Assembly (NCBI GenBank): GCA_036245805.1
Contig: BTRK01000005.1
Coordinates: 34,081,469-34,145,468, forward strand
Direction: 5' to 3'
Length of the DNA: 64,000 bases
From: Pristionchus mayeri
Taxonomy: Eukaryota > Nematoda > Chromadorea > Rhabditida > Neodiplogasteridae
The notes under the pieces are model-generated. The model was not told the origin of the DNA, ran no database searches, and worked only from the letters and a program-made list of their open reading frames with translations. Below, piece by piece: positions 1 to 11,967 of the stretch; the stretch's first letter is position 1, and each line of letters begins with the position of its first letter. The position numbers were made by a program, and so were the translations under genes.

Positions 1-1275
1 ATATCACAAACTACAGACCGATAGCGTTGCTAAATCTGATCTACAAAGTTTTTACATCCACGATCGATACACGAATAGAGTGTACGTTAAATGCAAGCCA
101 AACTCACGATCAAGCCGGATTCAGAAGGAATTATTCAACACTTGATCACTCCTTTACTATAAGCGAGATTATAAGCAAATCAATGGAATATGACTTTCCC
201 TGTTTCATGGTCTTCATTGACTATACCAAAGCGTTTGACAGCATCGAATTCGGTTCGGTTTGGGCAGCATTGTCAAAACAAGGAATACATTCTAAATTGT
301 GAACGTTATGAGAAATGTGTACAACAAAAGTCAAGTATGTGTGAGATTGGGCAAGGAAAAAGTTCCTATTGACATAGCAAAAGGTGTCCGACAAGGAGAC
401 CCACTATCCCCTCATTTATTCAATGCAGTGCTGCAAGAATGTTTTAGTGAGCTGAACTGGCAGAATTACGGAATAAATATAGATGGAAAACGGCTGAACA
501 ATCTCAGATATGCGGATGACGTCGTATTGGTTTCTCATTTTGCGCAAGAAGCTCAAACAATGATAGATGATCTATGCACAGCAAGCAGGAAAGTCGGTCT
601 CGTTATAAACAAGAAGAAGACTGTTGTTATGTCAAATCGAAACCAGCCACGACTAATGGCTGACCACGAAGCTCTGAAATACGTCAATTCTTTCATCTAC
701 CTTGGAATACGCGTCTTTTTTGATCAATGCCTAATGCAAGAAATTAATCGCAGGATCGGAAGTGCATGGAGAGGGTTTAACCGGTTTCACGAGTTCCTCA
801 CGAACAGAAAGATTGAAATGGGACTGAAGAGACGAGTGTACATGATGTGCGTTGTGCCAGCTCTGTTATATGGATCTGAACTATGGAGTCCGACGAAAAA
901 GATACATACTCGGCTCATTGTAGCACAGCGTAGTATGATGCGGAAAATGTGCGGAGTAACAAGATTGGAACGCCGAACGAATGATTGGCTGTCTCTAAAA
1001 GTCCCTCTCCCAGATATCCGAGCACAGGCAATGGAAAGGAAATGGTTTTGGGCCGCAAGACTGGCATATATAAATGACGACAGATGGACAAAACGTGTGA
1101 TGGACTGGACTCCGTACGATTGGCAGACCAAAAACAAGATGGAAGGACGAATTTGTGAAGCAACTTGGAGCAAATTGGGGGAGCGTTTGCACAAGAGACC
1201 CCGATAAATGGAAGAACTGTATCATCCACCAGGCCCAGACCTTGATCAATGGATAAATAATGATAATGATAATTA
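1..1275 (+). mobile_element. RTE-like non-LTR retrotransposon, 3' part, frameshifted
   Basis: Reverse transcriptase of the RTE-like type. Two overlapping reading frames (27-302, then 299-1207) carry successive parts of one domain: the block around DYTKAFDS in the first, then GVRQGDPLSP and the catalytic LRYADDVVLVS block in the second. The switch near 296-302 is a frameshift, so this copy is dead. The coding part ends at 1207 and is followed by a short tail rich in TGATAAT-type repeats (about 1245-1290), as in RTE 3' ends. The 5' part lies outside the window. A similar tail sequence recurs at 62176-62216. Family assignment is from recognisable motifs only. Confidence 0.85.
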
Positions 1276-1472
1276 ATGATAGCTAATTGCGAATTGATAG
1301 TTTATGATTGGAGTGTCGAAAACACTTATTTATCAACTATCGACTAGTTGAGAATGATTGTTATCGACTAGTAGTTTATCATCGACTATCATTCGCGATC
1401 TCATTCCAGCTAATCGAGTAGTCATGATCATGATTCATGATTGGAGAATTGTTATAATGAGATTGAACTCAC

Positions 1473-1938
1473 AGGAAAGCACTCGTCCAGGGTGACACAA
1501 TCGCCTTCGCTGTTGTGATAGAAGCCGAATGTGCACCCGCACCTCGGACCACCACACATACGTTCGCGCGACCTGCGCAGGCCATCTGAAAGAAGAATTG
1601 GAAATGATACGTTGGCAACTGGGCTGTTCAAAAAATTCTCGATTTCTCATTTCACAATGCTCTCTTGTCGGTCATAGAAAGCGAGCGATCGAACGAGAGA
1701 TCGAGAATTTTTTTGCACAGCCCAGGTTGGCAAGGATCACTCACGGTGAAGGGCTCGTCACAAACGGCTGGACACAAATTTGAGCACGACGAGAAGGAAT
1801 AGTTCGGCTTCGGACACTCCTGCTCTGTGGCATTGTAGCCGTCGGGCATATCGCAGCGAGGGAACTCCCCGTACCCCAGAGTGCAATTTGCTCCTACGGG
1901 GCAGAGATAGTTGGCACATGGGTCTGGCGACGCGGGAG
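1473..1938 (-). CDS. TIL-type cysteine-rich protease-inhibitor-like protein, two exons, partial
   Basis: Reading leftwards, exon 1938-1745 begins after TTACAG and ends at a perfect GTGAGT donor. It encodes a cysteine-rich stretch (DPCANYLCPVGANC) and then the first half of a TIL domain: ECPKPNYSFSSC, NLCPAVC, DEPFT. Exon 1585-1473 follows CTTTCAG and contains the second half, MCGGPRCGCTFGFYHNSEG, then DCVTLDECFP, ending at another GTGAGT. The Cys spacing fits trypsin-inhibitor-like domains, which inhibit secreted serine proteases. The phase of exon 2 does not fit exon 1: the entry frame gives MACAGRANVC and the rest needs a one-base shift near 1550. That is a frameshift or a sequence error. 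Start and end exons were not found. Confidence 0.55.
1619..1728. mobile_element. Small hairpin MITE filling an intron
   Basis: Imperfect inverted repeat: GGGCTGTTCAAAAAATTCTC near 1620 faces its complement, which ends in GCACAGCCCA, near 1727. It makes up most of the intron between the two TIL exons. Confidence 0.6.
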
Positions 1939-2334
1939 CTGTAATAATTCGAGGGAAATCAAACTCATGCAGATATTAGGGATGGCAATTCGGTTCGGTT
2001 AATGAATTATCCAAACTGACTGTAAGGGGCCGCCAGCGCCACAGAAACGCCAAGTATCTGCAATTACACTATCATGTAAGCCTTTCGCTGATTCTTCTGC
2101 CAAAGCAACAATGGTTGCTAAGGTGGAACGATATGCAAATACCCACCAATATAATTATTAGAGTCATTCTCAGCAGTCCAGAAGAAGTCTGGATCTGAAT
2201 AGTTAGAATATAATATGAAATAAAAGAGGAGATACGATATTCAAAAGCGAGACAAAACATAGATAAGGCAAAATAGCCGTCCAATGTATGTCAATCCCGC
2301 TCAAATTTCTTTTATAAACACACGAGCTTATCTC
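1939..2334. other. No gene seen
   Basis: Between the TIL exons and the next repeat I see no exon with convincing splice sites. More 5' exons of the minus-strand TIL gene could lie here unseen. Confidence 0.4.
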
Positions 2335-2960
2335 GTTCTTCAGAAATCCAGGACTTTCTCCTCTTCGATTTCATCGGAACAATGAACTTTTATTGAGGGA
2401 GACCAATGGAACAATCTATCACATTGTTGCTCATTTTAGCTTCGTTTTAGTACAGTTATTATTAATAATACAATCGAACCGACTTGCTATCCGAACATAC
2501 CATCTAAAAGTGGTCGATTTCATATGAAGAAAAAGATGAATACAATGAGAATTCGTCCTATGATATTGAACGTCGGGTTAGGCTTGGCTCGTATTCGTGG
2601 AGCTATTTCATCTATCTCATCTTCACCTCGGAACGGTACGACCTTAATTTTTTTTCATTTTTTATCCTTCCCCCCCCCTTCGGAACGGTCCGACCCCCTT
2701 CATGTGCTCAGACACATCCTCGACTAACCGATCCGAAATTGTGTAATGATGCTCATAATGAATCTTTTTTTCATTTTTTATCCTTTTAATTTGTCTAGCC
2801 ATACATTTATAGATAACAATTGATCGGTATCTGGAAGTGATAACGGGCAAGAAGTTGATATTTTGTTCCATTGGTCTCCTTTTGAATAGGTCGTTGTTCC
2901 GATGAACTGGGAAATGAAACAGCGATCGACGCACTTATCATTCCGAACCCAAGAAGGATG
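2335..2960. mobile_element. Degenerate foldback (inverted-repeat) element
   Basis: The stretch at about 2366-2418 (TCATCGGAACAATGAAC, then GGGAGACCAATGGAACAA) recurs inverted at about 2862-2915. Inside, a TTTTTTTCATTTTTTATCC block occurs directly twice (about 2648 and 2768) near a C9 run. Arms are divergent, so this is an old copy. No transposase reading frame is visible. Confidence 0.5.
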
Positions 2961-3505
2961 ACGGAACACATCAGTTTATTGAGGATTCGTCATTGGGCAG
3001 TTCGACGAGGTTGATACTCGGGTGAAGCTTGGCTGGTAAGCATGGAGAAATCTATCCCAATTTCTCTCGGATCCGAGCTAAGGGAACATTCTCATTTCAA
3101 ACAATATTCATATTCCTTCGGTCGCTAGTTTGAAATTACTTCAATTCAAAGAAAGTTCACAACGGTAGCAGAAGATTTATTGAGACCACGATTACGATGT
3201 ATAATTTAGAGCTGATGTAAGCACATAATCAGGTAACCTTAATTGATCATTACAGCAAGTATTACAAGGAGAGAGATAGAGACTGGAAGCGCCCCCCCCC
3301 CTAGACACGCTCTCTCTCTCTTCCTCTCCCCCCCTCAGGTCTCCCAGGCATGCCACAGGGTAGGCCCTCTAAAATTTGAGCTCGGTGGGCACCGTCTGTA
3401 AAGGTTATGGTCCCTCTCTCGCTTGTCCCATTCAGTAACTCAGTGATAGTCGTTAGCTCAAGTGAGCTTACTTTGCTGTATCATCCAAATCTTCATCGAT
3501 TCTTC
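2961..3505. other. No gene seen; pyrimidine-rich upstream region
   Basis: It contains a C10 run (about 3292) and CT/CTC-rich tracts just before the RING gene. No exon was recognised. Confidence 0.4.
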
Positions 3506-5435
3506 ATGGACTCTGCTGCCAATCTGAATATTGTCAAGTATGTTTTTGCGTTTTCATTTTATTTATATCGTAAATAGTGACGAGACAAACATTTCTCATA
3601 AAAATATTCAGGAAGTTGATGTCTCACCTGATTGACTAAATTTCAGCTTTCTTCGCTCCGAACTGCACCAACAACGTATGACCAGAGCCATGGAGGAACA
3701 TCGATCCGCACTCATTGAGATGGACAAGGTTTGGGAAATTTTGTATAATAATTTCTAATTATTTTCTTTCTTTCGTTCGCTGCCATTTATGTATTCTTGA
3801 TAGGCTGGGGGGAACACTCATCAGAGAACCTTTTTAAGAATTAAATTTTTAAAATTTAATTTATTATTCAGGAAGAGCTGACAGTTAGAAGGAATAGGCA
3901 GCAGAATGAGATGAGAGGCATCGAGATATTCCATCAAGGGATGTTGCTTGAGCAGATGCAGAGGCTTTTGGAGATTGGAGAGGTACCATTTTTTTTTCGC
4001 TCTTATTCTCCTTAGGTAGGTTACATATTTATTAGAACTTTCGGAAAAGTGGAATCTTGAGATGATATCAGCATTTCAATAACAAACAATGGAACATTTT
4101 TAGGAGCCTCGAGATATTACTGCATTTATGCGCTCATACATGCGACAACAATTGGAGAATCGGGAGGTAAGGATTTACCCTGTCGTCTTCTTTTGATTTG
4201 TGTGATACCGTAACCTGAATGTGATTTTTTTCAGGACATTTGTCGTTCATACGATCGTGAACTGATTGAATTCGAGCTGCGAATGATGCAGCAGAGAGAA
4301 ATCGCGCTGCAGCACCTTCAGGAGAGATTGGCCCGACAGGTTAGCCTTTTCCTTAATAATGAGAGGTCGATAAACACGCCATTTTTTTTCTTATTTCACA
4401 CATACTCTAGACTGGTCGAGCAGGGAGAGAGTGCATAGAAAAAAAGGAGCGTGCTATTGTTATTCAATCATACTGAGAAAAAATCACAAATACAAAATAG
4501 ACCGATTAAAAAAGTTACCATTTCAGGAGCAGGTTCAGGCTGCAGTGTCGATGCTCCAAGCGACTGATGCGGACTCACGCGCCATCGCGCACGATCACGA
4601 GCATCCGAATGAGCGCGCCCTCGCGGATGCGGATGTCGACGCGTTCGCTGCCGATTTCGATGAGGAATTACCCATGGAAGAGGACGACGATGACGACCAT
4701 CTGGGGCACTCCTTCTCCTCTGCTGTTACTGACGTCGTCGTAGATGAGGATCTACTGGACGAAGTCGAGGGGAATCAGCCTGTGCTTCGGCGAGGCAGCA
4801 CTGCACGGAGAGATGGAGAGGAAGAAGAAGACGAAACTGATATTTTGAATGACTTAGAGGAGATCCTGCAGGGGCTGGAACAGGATAACCGTGGGCGTGG
4901 AGGAGTCGAGGAAGAGGAGGAAGAGGAGGAGGACATTGAAGTGGTGGAAGCGCGTATTAGCAAACTGCGAGAGGAAAACGAAGAGAGGTACGCATTTCCT
5001 TCATTTTGTTCAGTTTTGCTCTTCTTGGAATGCTCGGAAATTTAGGATATATTTTACTGCTTACAATTTTGGTAGTGCCAAAAAGACAAGCATACATTGA
5101 TGATAAGCATTTGCCACACCGAAATGAATGCCCATTATTTTCAGCACTCTCAATGTCCGTCGGTTCTCGCGTCTCTGTCTCCTATGCACCTGTCCATCTC
5201 CCGCCAATCGTGCCGTTTTCTCCTCCTGTGGACATGTGGTCTGCATGGCTTGTGCTGAGGAGATGAAGAAGGTCTCGAGAGAAGAGGAAGGAATACCGCT
5301 CAGGTATATTTTCGAAAATATTATTTTTAAAATCAATGGGAACAATGTGATTTCAGATGTCCGATGTGCAAAAACGATGGACAGTACGTGAAACTCTACG
5401 AGGATATGATTGAAGAAGAAACAATGAATGAATGA
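3506..5435 (+). CDS. RING-finger protein with long coiled-coil/acidic N-terminus, 8 exons
   Basis: Exons 3506-3537, 3647-3728, 3872-3982, 4104-4166, 4235-4339, 4527-4987, 5145-5303 and 5357-5435 join in phase at GT/AG sites into a 363-residue protein. Residues 1 to about 130 are rich in Gln, Glu, Arg and Leu, likely helical or coiled coil (RSELHQQRMTRAMEEHRSAL). The middle is very acidic (runs of Asp and Glu, about residues 185-280). The C-terminus is a C3HC4-type RING: CLLCTC, then CGHVVCMACAEEM, then CPMC. RING proteins usually act as E3 ubiquitin ligases; the substrate is unknown. Its RING is closely similar to that of the gene ending at 11967, suggesting an old paralogous pair. ATG 3506 is the first in frame; a preceding exon cannot be excluded. 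Confidence 0.85.
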
Positions 5436-5955
5436 ATTGAAGATACCATATTACTCTTAATTCACCTCTTTTGTATTGATGCTAGTGAGTAGAGTAAAAC
5501 GTTTATCGAATGATGCATCGGTTTTCAAAGTGATTACAACCGTGTTCTGTTTACGAGCTTCACATGGACATACTGTGGATACAAATGTATTGATATCGAA
5601 TAGTCCTACATATGGGTTATGTTGCACCGACACCTCGCTGAAGATGCTGCATCTGAATAAGTTATATTTATATTAATTTCACGAGATCTCAATCTGAAAT
5701 GAGTTAAAATGGCTAATACTACACTTTAATACTGCTCGGCTCCTCGGACGAGCACCCACCAGGCTCAATTTAAGATGGAATAAGCATTAAATATGCTCTG
5801 CCAAGTGTAATTGTACAAGACAAGAATGATACTCCTTCGTTTTTGGTCCAGGAAAACACTCAAAAACACTAACTCCTCATCGTCTTATCCACTTTATAGT
5901 ACTGCTCAGCTCCAATATTTCCCAAGTACATCCGGGCGTTGCCCTGATAATATAA
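5436..5955. other. Intergenic, no gene seen
   Basis: Follows the RING stop codon. AT-rich; short open frames lack splice-site or codon support. Confidence 0.4.
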
Positions 5956-7829
5956 CACATGTATCACGAGTCGGTGAAGCGAAAAGTGCCCCTTCGCGAA
6001 CAATTTTTTTCGAACACATTTAAAATCGATCAAATTATAACGTTAAGTAAGTCTAGGGACAAGATTGCGAATGAACAATTCCATTTGTCCCAGAGCCGGA
6101 AAATAGGTATTTCCCGGTCCCAAAACCGACTATATTGTATTTCAGCTCCCAGATGAGCTACAAAGATGGCATGGTGCTCATAATGCGCGGAAAAATACGG
6201 CGAATAACTTTACTGTTGAGCACTTTTTGATTGGATTCAGACCAAAAAAGGTGGCGCTGAAAAATCAATTTCTGTTCGAAAAATAAATATATTTCCGTAT
6301 CATGGAGGTTCGTTGCAGGGAATTTTATTGCAGAATATTAAACAAGAAGTCTACTTACATCTTACATAAAATAATCGTTCAAATCGAAGATGGCTTCAGT
6401 TGCCAAATAGACGATCAACTGTTGCCAACTCGATGTGGGTAGCACAACATTAAGCCGTATTCGAAAAGTTTCGTTGAGTCATTTTGATTATTTTACAGTG
6501 ATTTTAGAATGTCTACACCTAATTCCACTAAAACAATCGCCAAAATTTAAGTTTTGAAAAAATCGATTTCCGACTTACCATTTTGACCGATTTTGGGACC
6601 TGAAAAAGTGCGATAATCAAAACGTTCTTCCCAACATTTTTGTGAAGCTTTCAGTACTACTGGTATTCTCTCCAAATTACTTAGAAGATGCCATCTCTGC
6701 AGTCGTTCTGTCAAGATAATAACCTCCAAAAAGGCGACATCGAAGGTCGCAAAAATTTAAAATTCGATTTTTCAACAGGTTATGTTCAAACCATTCTTAT
6801 TTCAGTACAAAAAATAAGAGCGAATGAGAATTGTGTTGAAAACACTCTTAATTTCGTCGTATTGTTAGTTTGCCAAAAAGTGAATTTTTCAAAATTCGAA
6901 ATTTTCATAAATTTTTGAATCACTCTCGTCACAGAGTTCAGTGTCGTTTTGAACTTCTCTATATTCAAAATATATTTATCCGTTTTAAAGTGATAGATTC
7001 AAACAACATAAACTGAGAAATCGAATTTTAAATTTTTGCGACCTTCGATGTCGCCTTTTTGGAGGTTATTATCTTGACAGAACGACTGCAGAGATGGCAT
7101 CTTCTAAGTAATTTGGAGAGAATACCAGTAGTACTGAAAGCTTCACAAAAATGTTGGGAAGAACGTTTTGATTATCGCACTTTTTCAGGTCCCAAAATCG
7201 GTCAAAATGGTAAGTCGGAAATCGATTTTTTTCAAAACTTAAATTTTGGCGATTGTTTTAGTGGAATTAGGTGTAGACATTATAAAATCACTATAAAATA
7301 ATCAAAACTGATCATGACTCAACGAAACATTTCGAATACGGCTTAATGTTGTGCTACCCACATCGAGTTGGCAACAGTTGATCGTCTATTTGGCAACTGA
7401 AGCCATCTTCGATTTGAACGATTATTTTATGTAAGATGTAAATAGACTTCTTGTTTAATATTCTGCAATAAAATTCCCTGCAACGAACCTCCATGATACG
7501 GAAATATATTTATTTTTCGAACAGAAATTGATTTTTCAGCGCCACCTTTTTTGGTCTGAATCCAATCAAAAAGTGCTCAACAGTAAAGTTATTCGCCGTA
7601 TTTTCCGCGCATTGTGAGCACCATGCCATCTTTGTAGCTCATCTGGGAGCTGAAATACAATATAGTCGGTTTTGGGACCGGGAAATACCTATTATCCGGC
7701 TGTGGGACAAATGGCCTTGTTCATTCGCAATCTTGTCCCTAGACTTACTTAACATTATAATTTGATCGATTTTAAATGGGTTTGAAAAAAATTGTTCGCG
7801 GCTTCCTCCACTGACTCGTGATACCTGTG
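5956..7829. mobile_element. 1.9 kb foldback (long palindrome) DNA element
   Basis: The left arm starting CACATGTATCACGAGTC is matched in reverse complement by the right arm ending GACTCGTGATACCTGTG. Similarity continues to a centre near 6890. The arms encode the same peptide (MEVIILTERLQRWHLLSNLE) on opposite strands at 6547-6729 and 7059-7301, so they are nearly identical and the insertion or arm homogenisation is recent. No transposase motif. Non-autonomous foldback element. Confidence 0.85.
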
Positions 7830-7902
7830 ATGAAAGAAATATATTTTAATTAAGTAAATGTACAATAAATATTTAACTACCATGTATCCAACCCCATCGT
7901 AG

Positions 7903-8237
7903 AGCAGCAAAGCGCAATTGCGCGTGACCGACACGGAGACGATCTGGAAAACGGAGTTCGATAAGCAACGTCCCTGTTACATTCGCATTCCCTCTCAACA
8001 CAATCGCGAAAGCGCGTGAAAAGAAGAGATCAGGATCCCATATTTCGACCTCTTCGTAAAGTCACATCACTTGATCTTCAAAATATTGAACGAAAATTGT
8101 TTTTGAAAGGTGGAATGCTGCTCGATAGAAATACAAATCAAGGATCAAACCGTGTTATCGAAATCACGGGTGGCAAGATCTCGAACGAGTTCGTTCACTT
8201 CGAAGGAAATACTTTTATCTTGACATCGTTCAGTTGA
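7903..8237 (+). CDS. Possible exon(s) of an unrecognised gene
   Basis: After an ATCGTAG acceptor at 7902 there is an open frame to TGA at 8019 containing LRVTDTETIWKTEFDKQ then RPCYIRIPSQHNRESA. A second open frame runs to 8237 (NRVIEITGGKISNEFVHFEG). Both look protein-like but have no start codon or firm splice linkage. They adjoin the foldback element, which may have split a gene. Confidence 0.25.
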
Positions 8238-8966
8238 GAAGACTACTGCACATTTCCTGAATGATAAATAATCTGCATGTAAAATGCTAGAAAAAATAGA
8301 CTGACATGTGGTATGACTACCCTCGGACTGAGAAGACGTTCAAAGTGGGATTATCAAAATGAATGTTCTGTTTTGTAGCAAGATTAAACAATGAAATCAA
8401 ACACTGACTGTCCTGCACCCTCGCAGCGTACATTTTGCCCGAAGATGTCGGAGACGGAGGTAAGGAGAATAACGATTTGGAAAAGGGTGCTCATGATGGA
8501 ACGAGGAACAGGAATGGTCACTTCGGTTTATCGGAGGAATGTTATCGATGATGAACATGATTATTATGAGTCATGTGTTTATTATAGAACATTCCAGCGA
8601 AAACAACATAATTAATGATGTAAATTTGAATGGACGCATCAATCGACTCCATCTTCAGAAACTGTCATTTTTTAAAAAAATAATTTTATTTTTTCTATTT
8701 TTCAAACTGCATTTGGAGGTGGAAGAAAACGAATGTGATCGTGTTCCAGATGACATCTCGGTTCTGACGTTGTGCGAGTCATTCCGTTATCGTATTTTTT
8801 GATATCATCTTAGATAGGAACCGTACTGATAAACAACAACTGCCAATTCGACCTGTCATTTCTCAATTCTCGATTCAAGAATCCTTCTAGAGGCCTCTCC
8901 CTTGGTTGAATGTTTTTGCTTCATCCCTATTATTTTAGAAATTTTATCGTTTAGAATTCAGATACA
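8238..8966. other. Intergenic, at most one weak exon
   Basis: A short open stretch 8391-8459 ending in GAG before GTAAGG could be a first exon (MKSNTDCPAPSQRTFCPKM), but it does not join in phase to the exon at 8967. Confidence 0.3.
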
Positions 8967-9849
8967 ATGAGCGCGGACTTTGACGGAAATGAGAAGTTCT
9001 ACCTCAATTTAGTGAGCAATTTTCCAGTATTTTCCCGAGTTTTAACCTTGCACGATCACGACATTTCCATGGATTTTAGACCAAAATCAGAACAATTTGC
9101 CGAGATTTTTTATAAAACAAGACCAGGAACAAATTTACTAATCGTATTTAATTCAGCTCCGCGAGGCTCGAGCCGAAGCGAAGGCGCTATCTCAAGGTGA
9201 GTTTGTACCGGAAACAACAATCACAACGGCGAAAACTACACCGCCTCCTTCTCTTTTTGTAACACCACTGGAGACTTCACCCACTCCTGGCCTCATGCTC
9301 ACCACCCAAGATACTTCAACCACATCGGGAACTGGACTCCTGGATCAGGAGTCTTCCGATTCTACGATGATGTTCATGTGGCCTGTTGTGAGTGCACTAT
9401 TTGAAATATTTATTTCGAAAAACGTGAAGAGATGACTTCTTTCAGATTTCAGTATGTTCTCTGCTTGTTTTCACAATAACTGCTCTATTGGTTATTCACG
9501 CATGCAGAAAGTGCTGGGTCAGTCATCCATTTTCTTTCCTTTTTTAAATTTCTGGTAACAATCATCCCAATCTGAGAATCTATTGCCAGATTTTTGATTG
9601 GCTGATTTTTGTAGAACAAACATTCTTTGACTGTCCGTATAATACTGCATAATATTTCCGAACTCGCGACCCAAACTGCCCTCCTATCCTCCTCCACGAC
9701 CTCCGATCTTCCAAACGGACGAATCTAATCACTACACTTCCTATAATCAATCCTACCTCACTCCCGACATGAGAAGAAGAAGGAGCGAGGAATCGGAAGG
9801 ATACTACGTCGATCTCACTAATATCACTGATCCGAGCAGTCAGAAATAG
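8967..9849 (+). CDS. Single-pass membrane protein with Thr/Ser/Pro-rich stalk
   Basis: Exons 8967-9011, 9157-9387 and 9446-9517 join in phase. They give a short N-terminus (MSADFDGNEKFYLNL), a Thr/Ser/Pro-rich segment of about 60 residues (TTITTAKTTPPPSLFVTP), and one hydrophobic helix, ISVCSLLVFTITALLVIHA, followed by Cys/Arg/Lys (CRKCW). The last segment, 9664-9849, has a proline-rich tail (PSYPPPRPPIFQTDES) and ends YYVDLTNITDPSSQK before TAG. No AG acceptor puts this last frame in phase with the previous exon: the acceptor at 9615 enters a different frame. A frameshift or unseen junction lies near 9655. No signal peptide is seen. The family was not recognised. Confidence 0.6.
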
Positions 9850-10029
9850 CGAAGGAAGATAAAGACGTACTTTTGCTTAGTTTACATTGTAAACAGACAC
9901 GACACAATGCCATATATCGCGTTAATTCGTTAATTGAAAGAAATTTCCGAGATCAGATAAGTAGTGCTTTCGAGAAGAAATAAGACGTGTGCTGTACTTT
10001 ATTAGTACGTCAGAACGGGTTGACCGTCA

Positions 10030-10101
10030 CGGGGCATAGTTCAGTGGTAGAGCGCTCGCTTAGCATGCGAGAGGGCTGGGGTTCAATTCCCCATGCCTCC
10101 A
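10030..10101 (+). tRNA. tRNA-Ala (anticodon AGC)
   Basis: Cloverleaf: D arm around GTTCAGTGGTAGAGC, anticodon stem-loop CTCGC-TTAGCAT-GCGAG (anticodon AGC), and T arm TGGGG-TTCAATT-CCCCA with the B-box GGTTCAATTCC. The acceptor strands pair except at position 1 (C opposite C72), where nematode tRNA-Ala has G. The gene may therefore be slightly degenerate. Confidence 0.85.
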
Positions 10102-10477
10102 AAACTTTTGCCCAAACTCAAAAATCGCTATATTTTTTCGGCTCGTCCTCTTCCTTGTCACACTACTTTGGCCGTTCCTGCGTCCAATTGGGTCGGTTTC
10201 CTCGTCTACCTCGTATCCAAGCTACTTCTGTCTGCTCTGTCATCTCTACTTAAGGTTGAAGAGTCCTCTAAGCAGTCTTCTCAGTCTGCAGGACGAATTC
10301 TCCATTCTCTCCTTCTCTCGAAATCAAAAATACCATTTCATTCCGCGCCGAACAGTCTTCACTGTCCCTCTCAGCACTCCTTTAATGATAATTTTGATCG
10401 TTCCCTTGTGTATACTTTTCATGTTTCGCCGAGCCTCACACATAATCGAATATTATTTTAATTTGCTTTCCTTTCAG

Positions 10478-11967
10478 AAAGAATCTTCCCCGATACCTGA
10501 TAACAGCAATAAAATTTCGTCGAGACTCGTCTACCTCCGCCTTTTCAATGCCCACAGCGACGGCATCATTGGCTGGGATGCCTTCCTCCGCCTGAGTCGA
10601 CAGGATGAGGCAACGATTGAAGAAGAGCTGCAGAGACAGGATTACCGTGCAGCTCGATCGATCGACTCCCTTTTGTAGGATTCCAGTTTTATTGATTACC
10701 CTAATGACTAAAGCCTTACGGAACAGCAATTCCTAAAAGTTTGCAAAACATATTATTAACGCCATATTTTGAAAGTTTAGGGGGGGAAACGTTCCACGGT
10801 TCCTTTATTCTTTACAATATCTCACCACGCTTACTGTGGGATTGTCGAATTTCGATATCAATCTTTTTCCAGAGCTTCGTCCTGGACGTCTTCTGGGGAA
10901 CTTTCTCCAGACGAGCGCTCCGAGCTCCGCCAGCGAGTGTACCGGGCTTATTCGAACGGGAGAATCGACTGGACCACCTACGATCGAGTGAAGAACAACT
11001 TCGCCGCGATGAGGGCAGTGCTGCACGGACTGGCCATCCGATCGGCTGCAGCTGCGTATTCTTCTTCCTTGCTGTCTACAGTGTCAACAGCGGAAACGAT
11101 TCCGTCACCTTTGGCATTGCCTCGGGATCTCAATCAAGTGCGAAGGGAGGACGAAGACAGGTTTGCATCTTTTCTTCCGCAAGCTCCATTGAATAATCAC
11201 ATTACGTTCATTATATAGGAACATTATATAGATTCTCCATTCTCCATTCTCCATTCTAGCGCTCGTGATGGGCGGTCGTCCCTGACCCCGCTCTTTTCCG
11301 ACCTAGTTTGGGGAATCCTCTCCCGTCAGCTTGGGCAACTCGGAGAGTATCGCCTACTTGGTACACTTCAAGAGGAGGAGCACGGACGGATTCCCATCGT
11401 CTCGAGTGATCTACCGTCAAGAAAGCCCCGCTGTCTGCGTTGTGAGTTCCTAACCGGCGCAAGTCAGGTGTTCGGCGGCAGGATGATCTACTTCGACGCT
11501 CAACGGAGATCCTTCACGATCGTCCCTACAGTTGACCAGAGAAGCCAAAGAAGATCCCATCCCTTGACCTAACGACGCTCTGAGACCGAAGATCCCCATT
11601 CCCTCCACACTGAAGTCACCCTCCTGCAGGACCATTGTGCCTGACGTTAGGATAAATATGATGATATGATGATATAGAAACAAAATTCATGTGCGAACTT
11701 ACTGATATACAGATGAGATACGACAGTAGTAAGAGTGAAGTATGAATGCATTGAGCTCATTTCAGTTCCCCTCTGATGGTCTCACGCGCGTGCGGCGTGT
11801 GCCTCACGGATGCCCCGCGTCGTCGCGCGGTTCTCAACGCGTGCGGACACGCGGTCTGTCTCTCGTGCGCAGAACAAATGAAGAAACTTTCGAAAATGGC
11901 TTATGTTGTGTGTCCATTCTGCAGAAAATCGACTACATTCGTGCCACTCGTCGAGAATTTCGTGTGA
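10478..11967 (+). CDS. RING-finger protein with an internal repeated Trp motif, multi-exon
   Basis: Exon 10478-10674 joins in phase to 10873-11160, then to an exon starting 11260 (SARDGRSSLTPLFSDLVWGI). The final exon, after TTTCAG at 11766, carries a C-terminal RING: CGVCLTD, CGHAVCLSCAEQM, then CPFC, ending VPLVENFV before TGA 11967. Two segments look like diverged repeats: YLRLFNAHSDGIIGWDAF in the first exon and YRAYSNGRIDWTTYDRV in the second. The RING closely matches that of the gene at 3506-5435. Not resolved: the 5' end (open frame extends upstream toward 10256), and the 3' end of the third exon, which is open to TAA 11572 with no obvious donor in the phase the RING exon needs. The RING exon could alternatively be a separate 63-residue gene starting MVSRACGVC at 11776. 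Confidence 0.65.

Noticed and set aside
787..1249. Minus-strand frames across the reverse transcriptase
   Set aside because: Antisense shadows of the RTE coding region.
6547..7301. Two identical 60-80 residue frames as duplicated genes
   Set aside because: They are the two arms of one palindromic element; no start context, introns or domain.
9987..10461. Frames running through and after the tRNA-Ala
   Set aside because: Their start codons lie in or next to the tRNA and no splice-consistent gene emerges before 10478.
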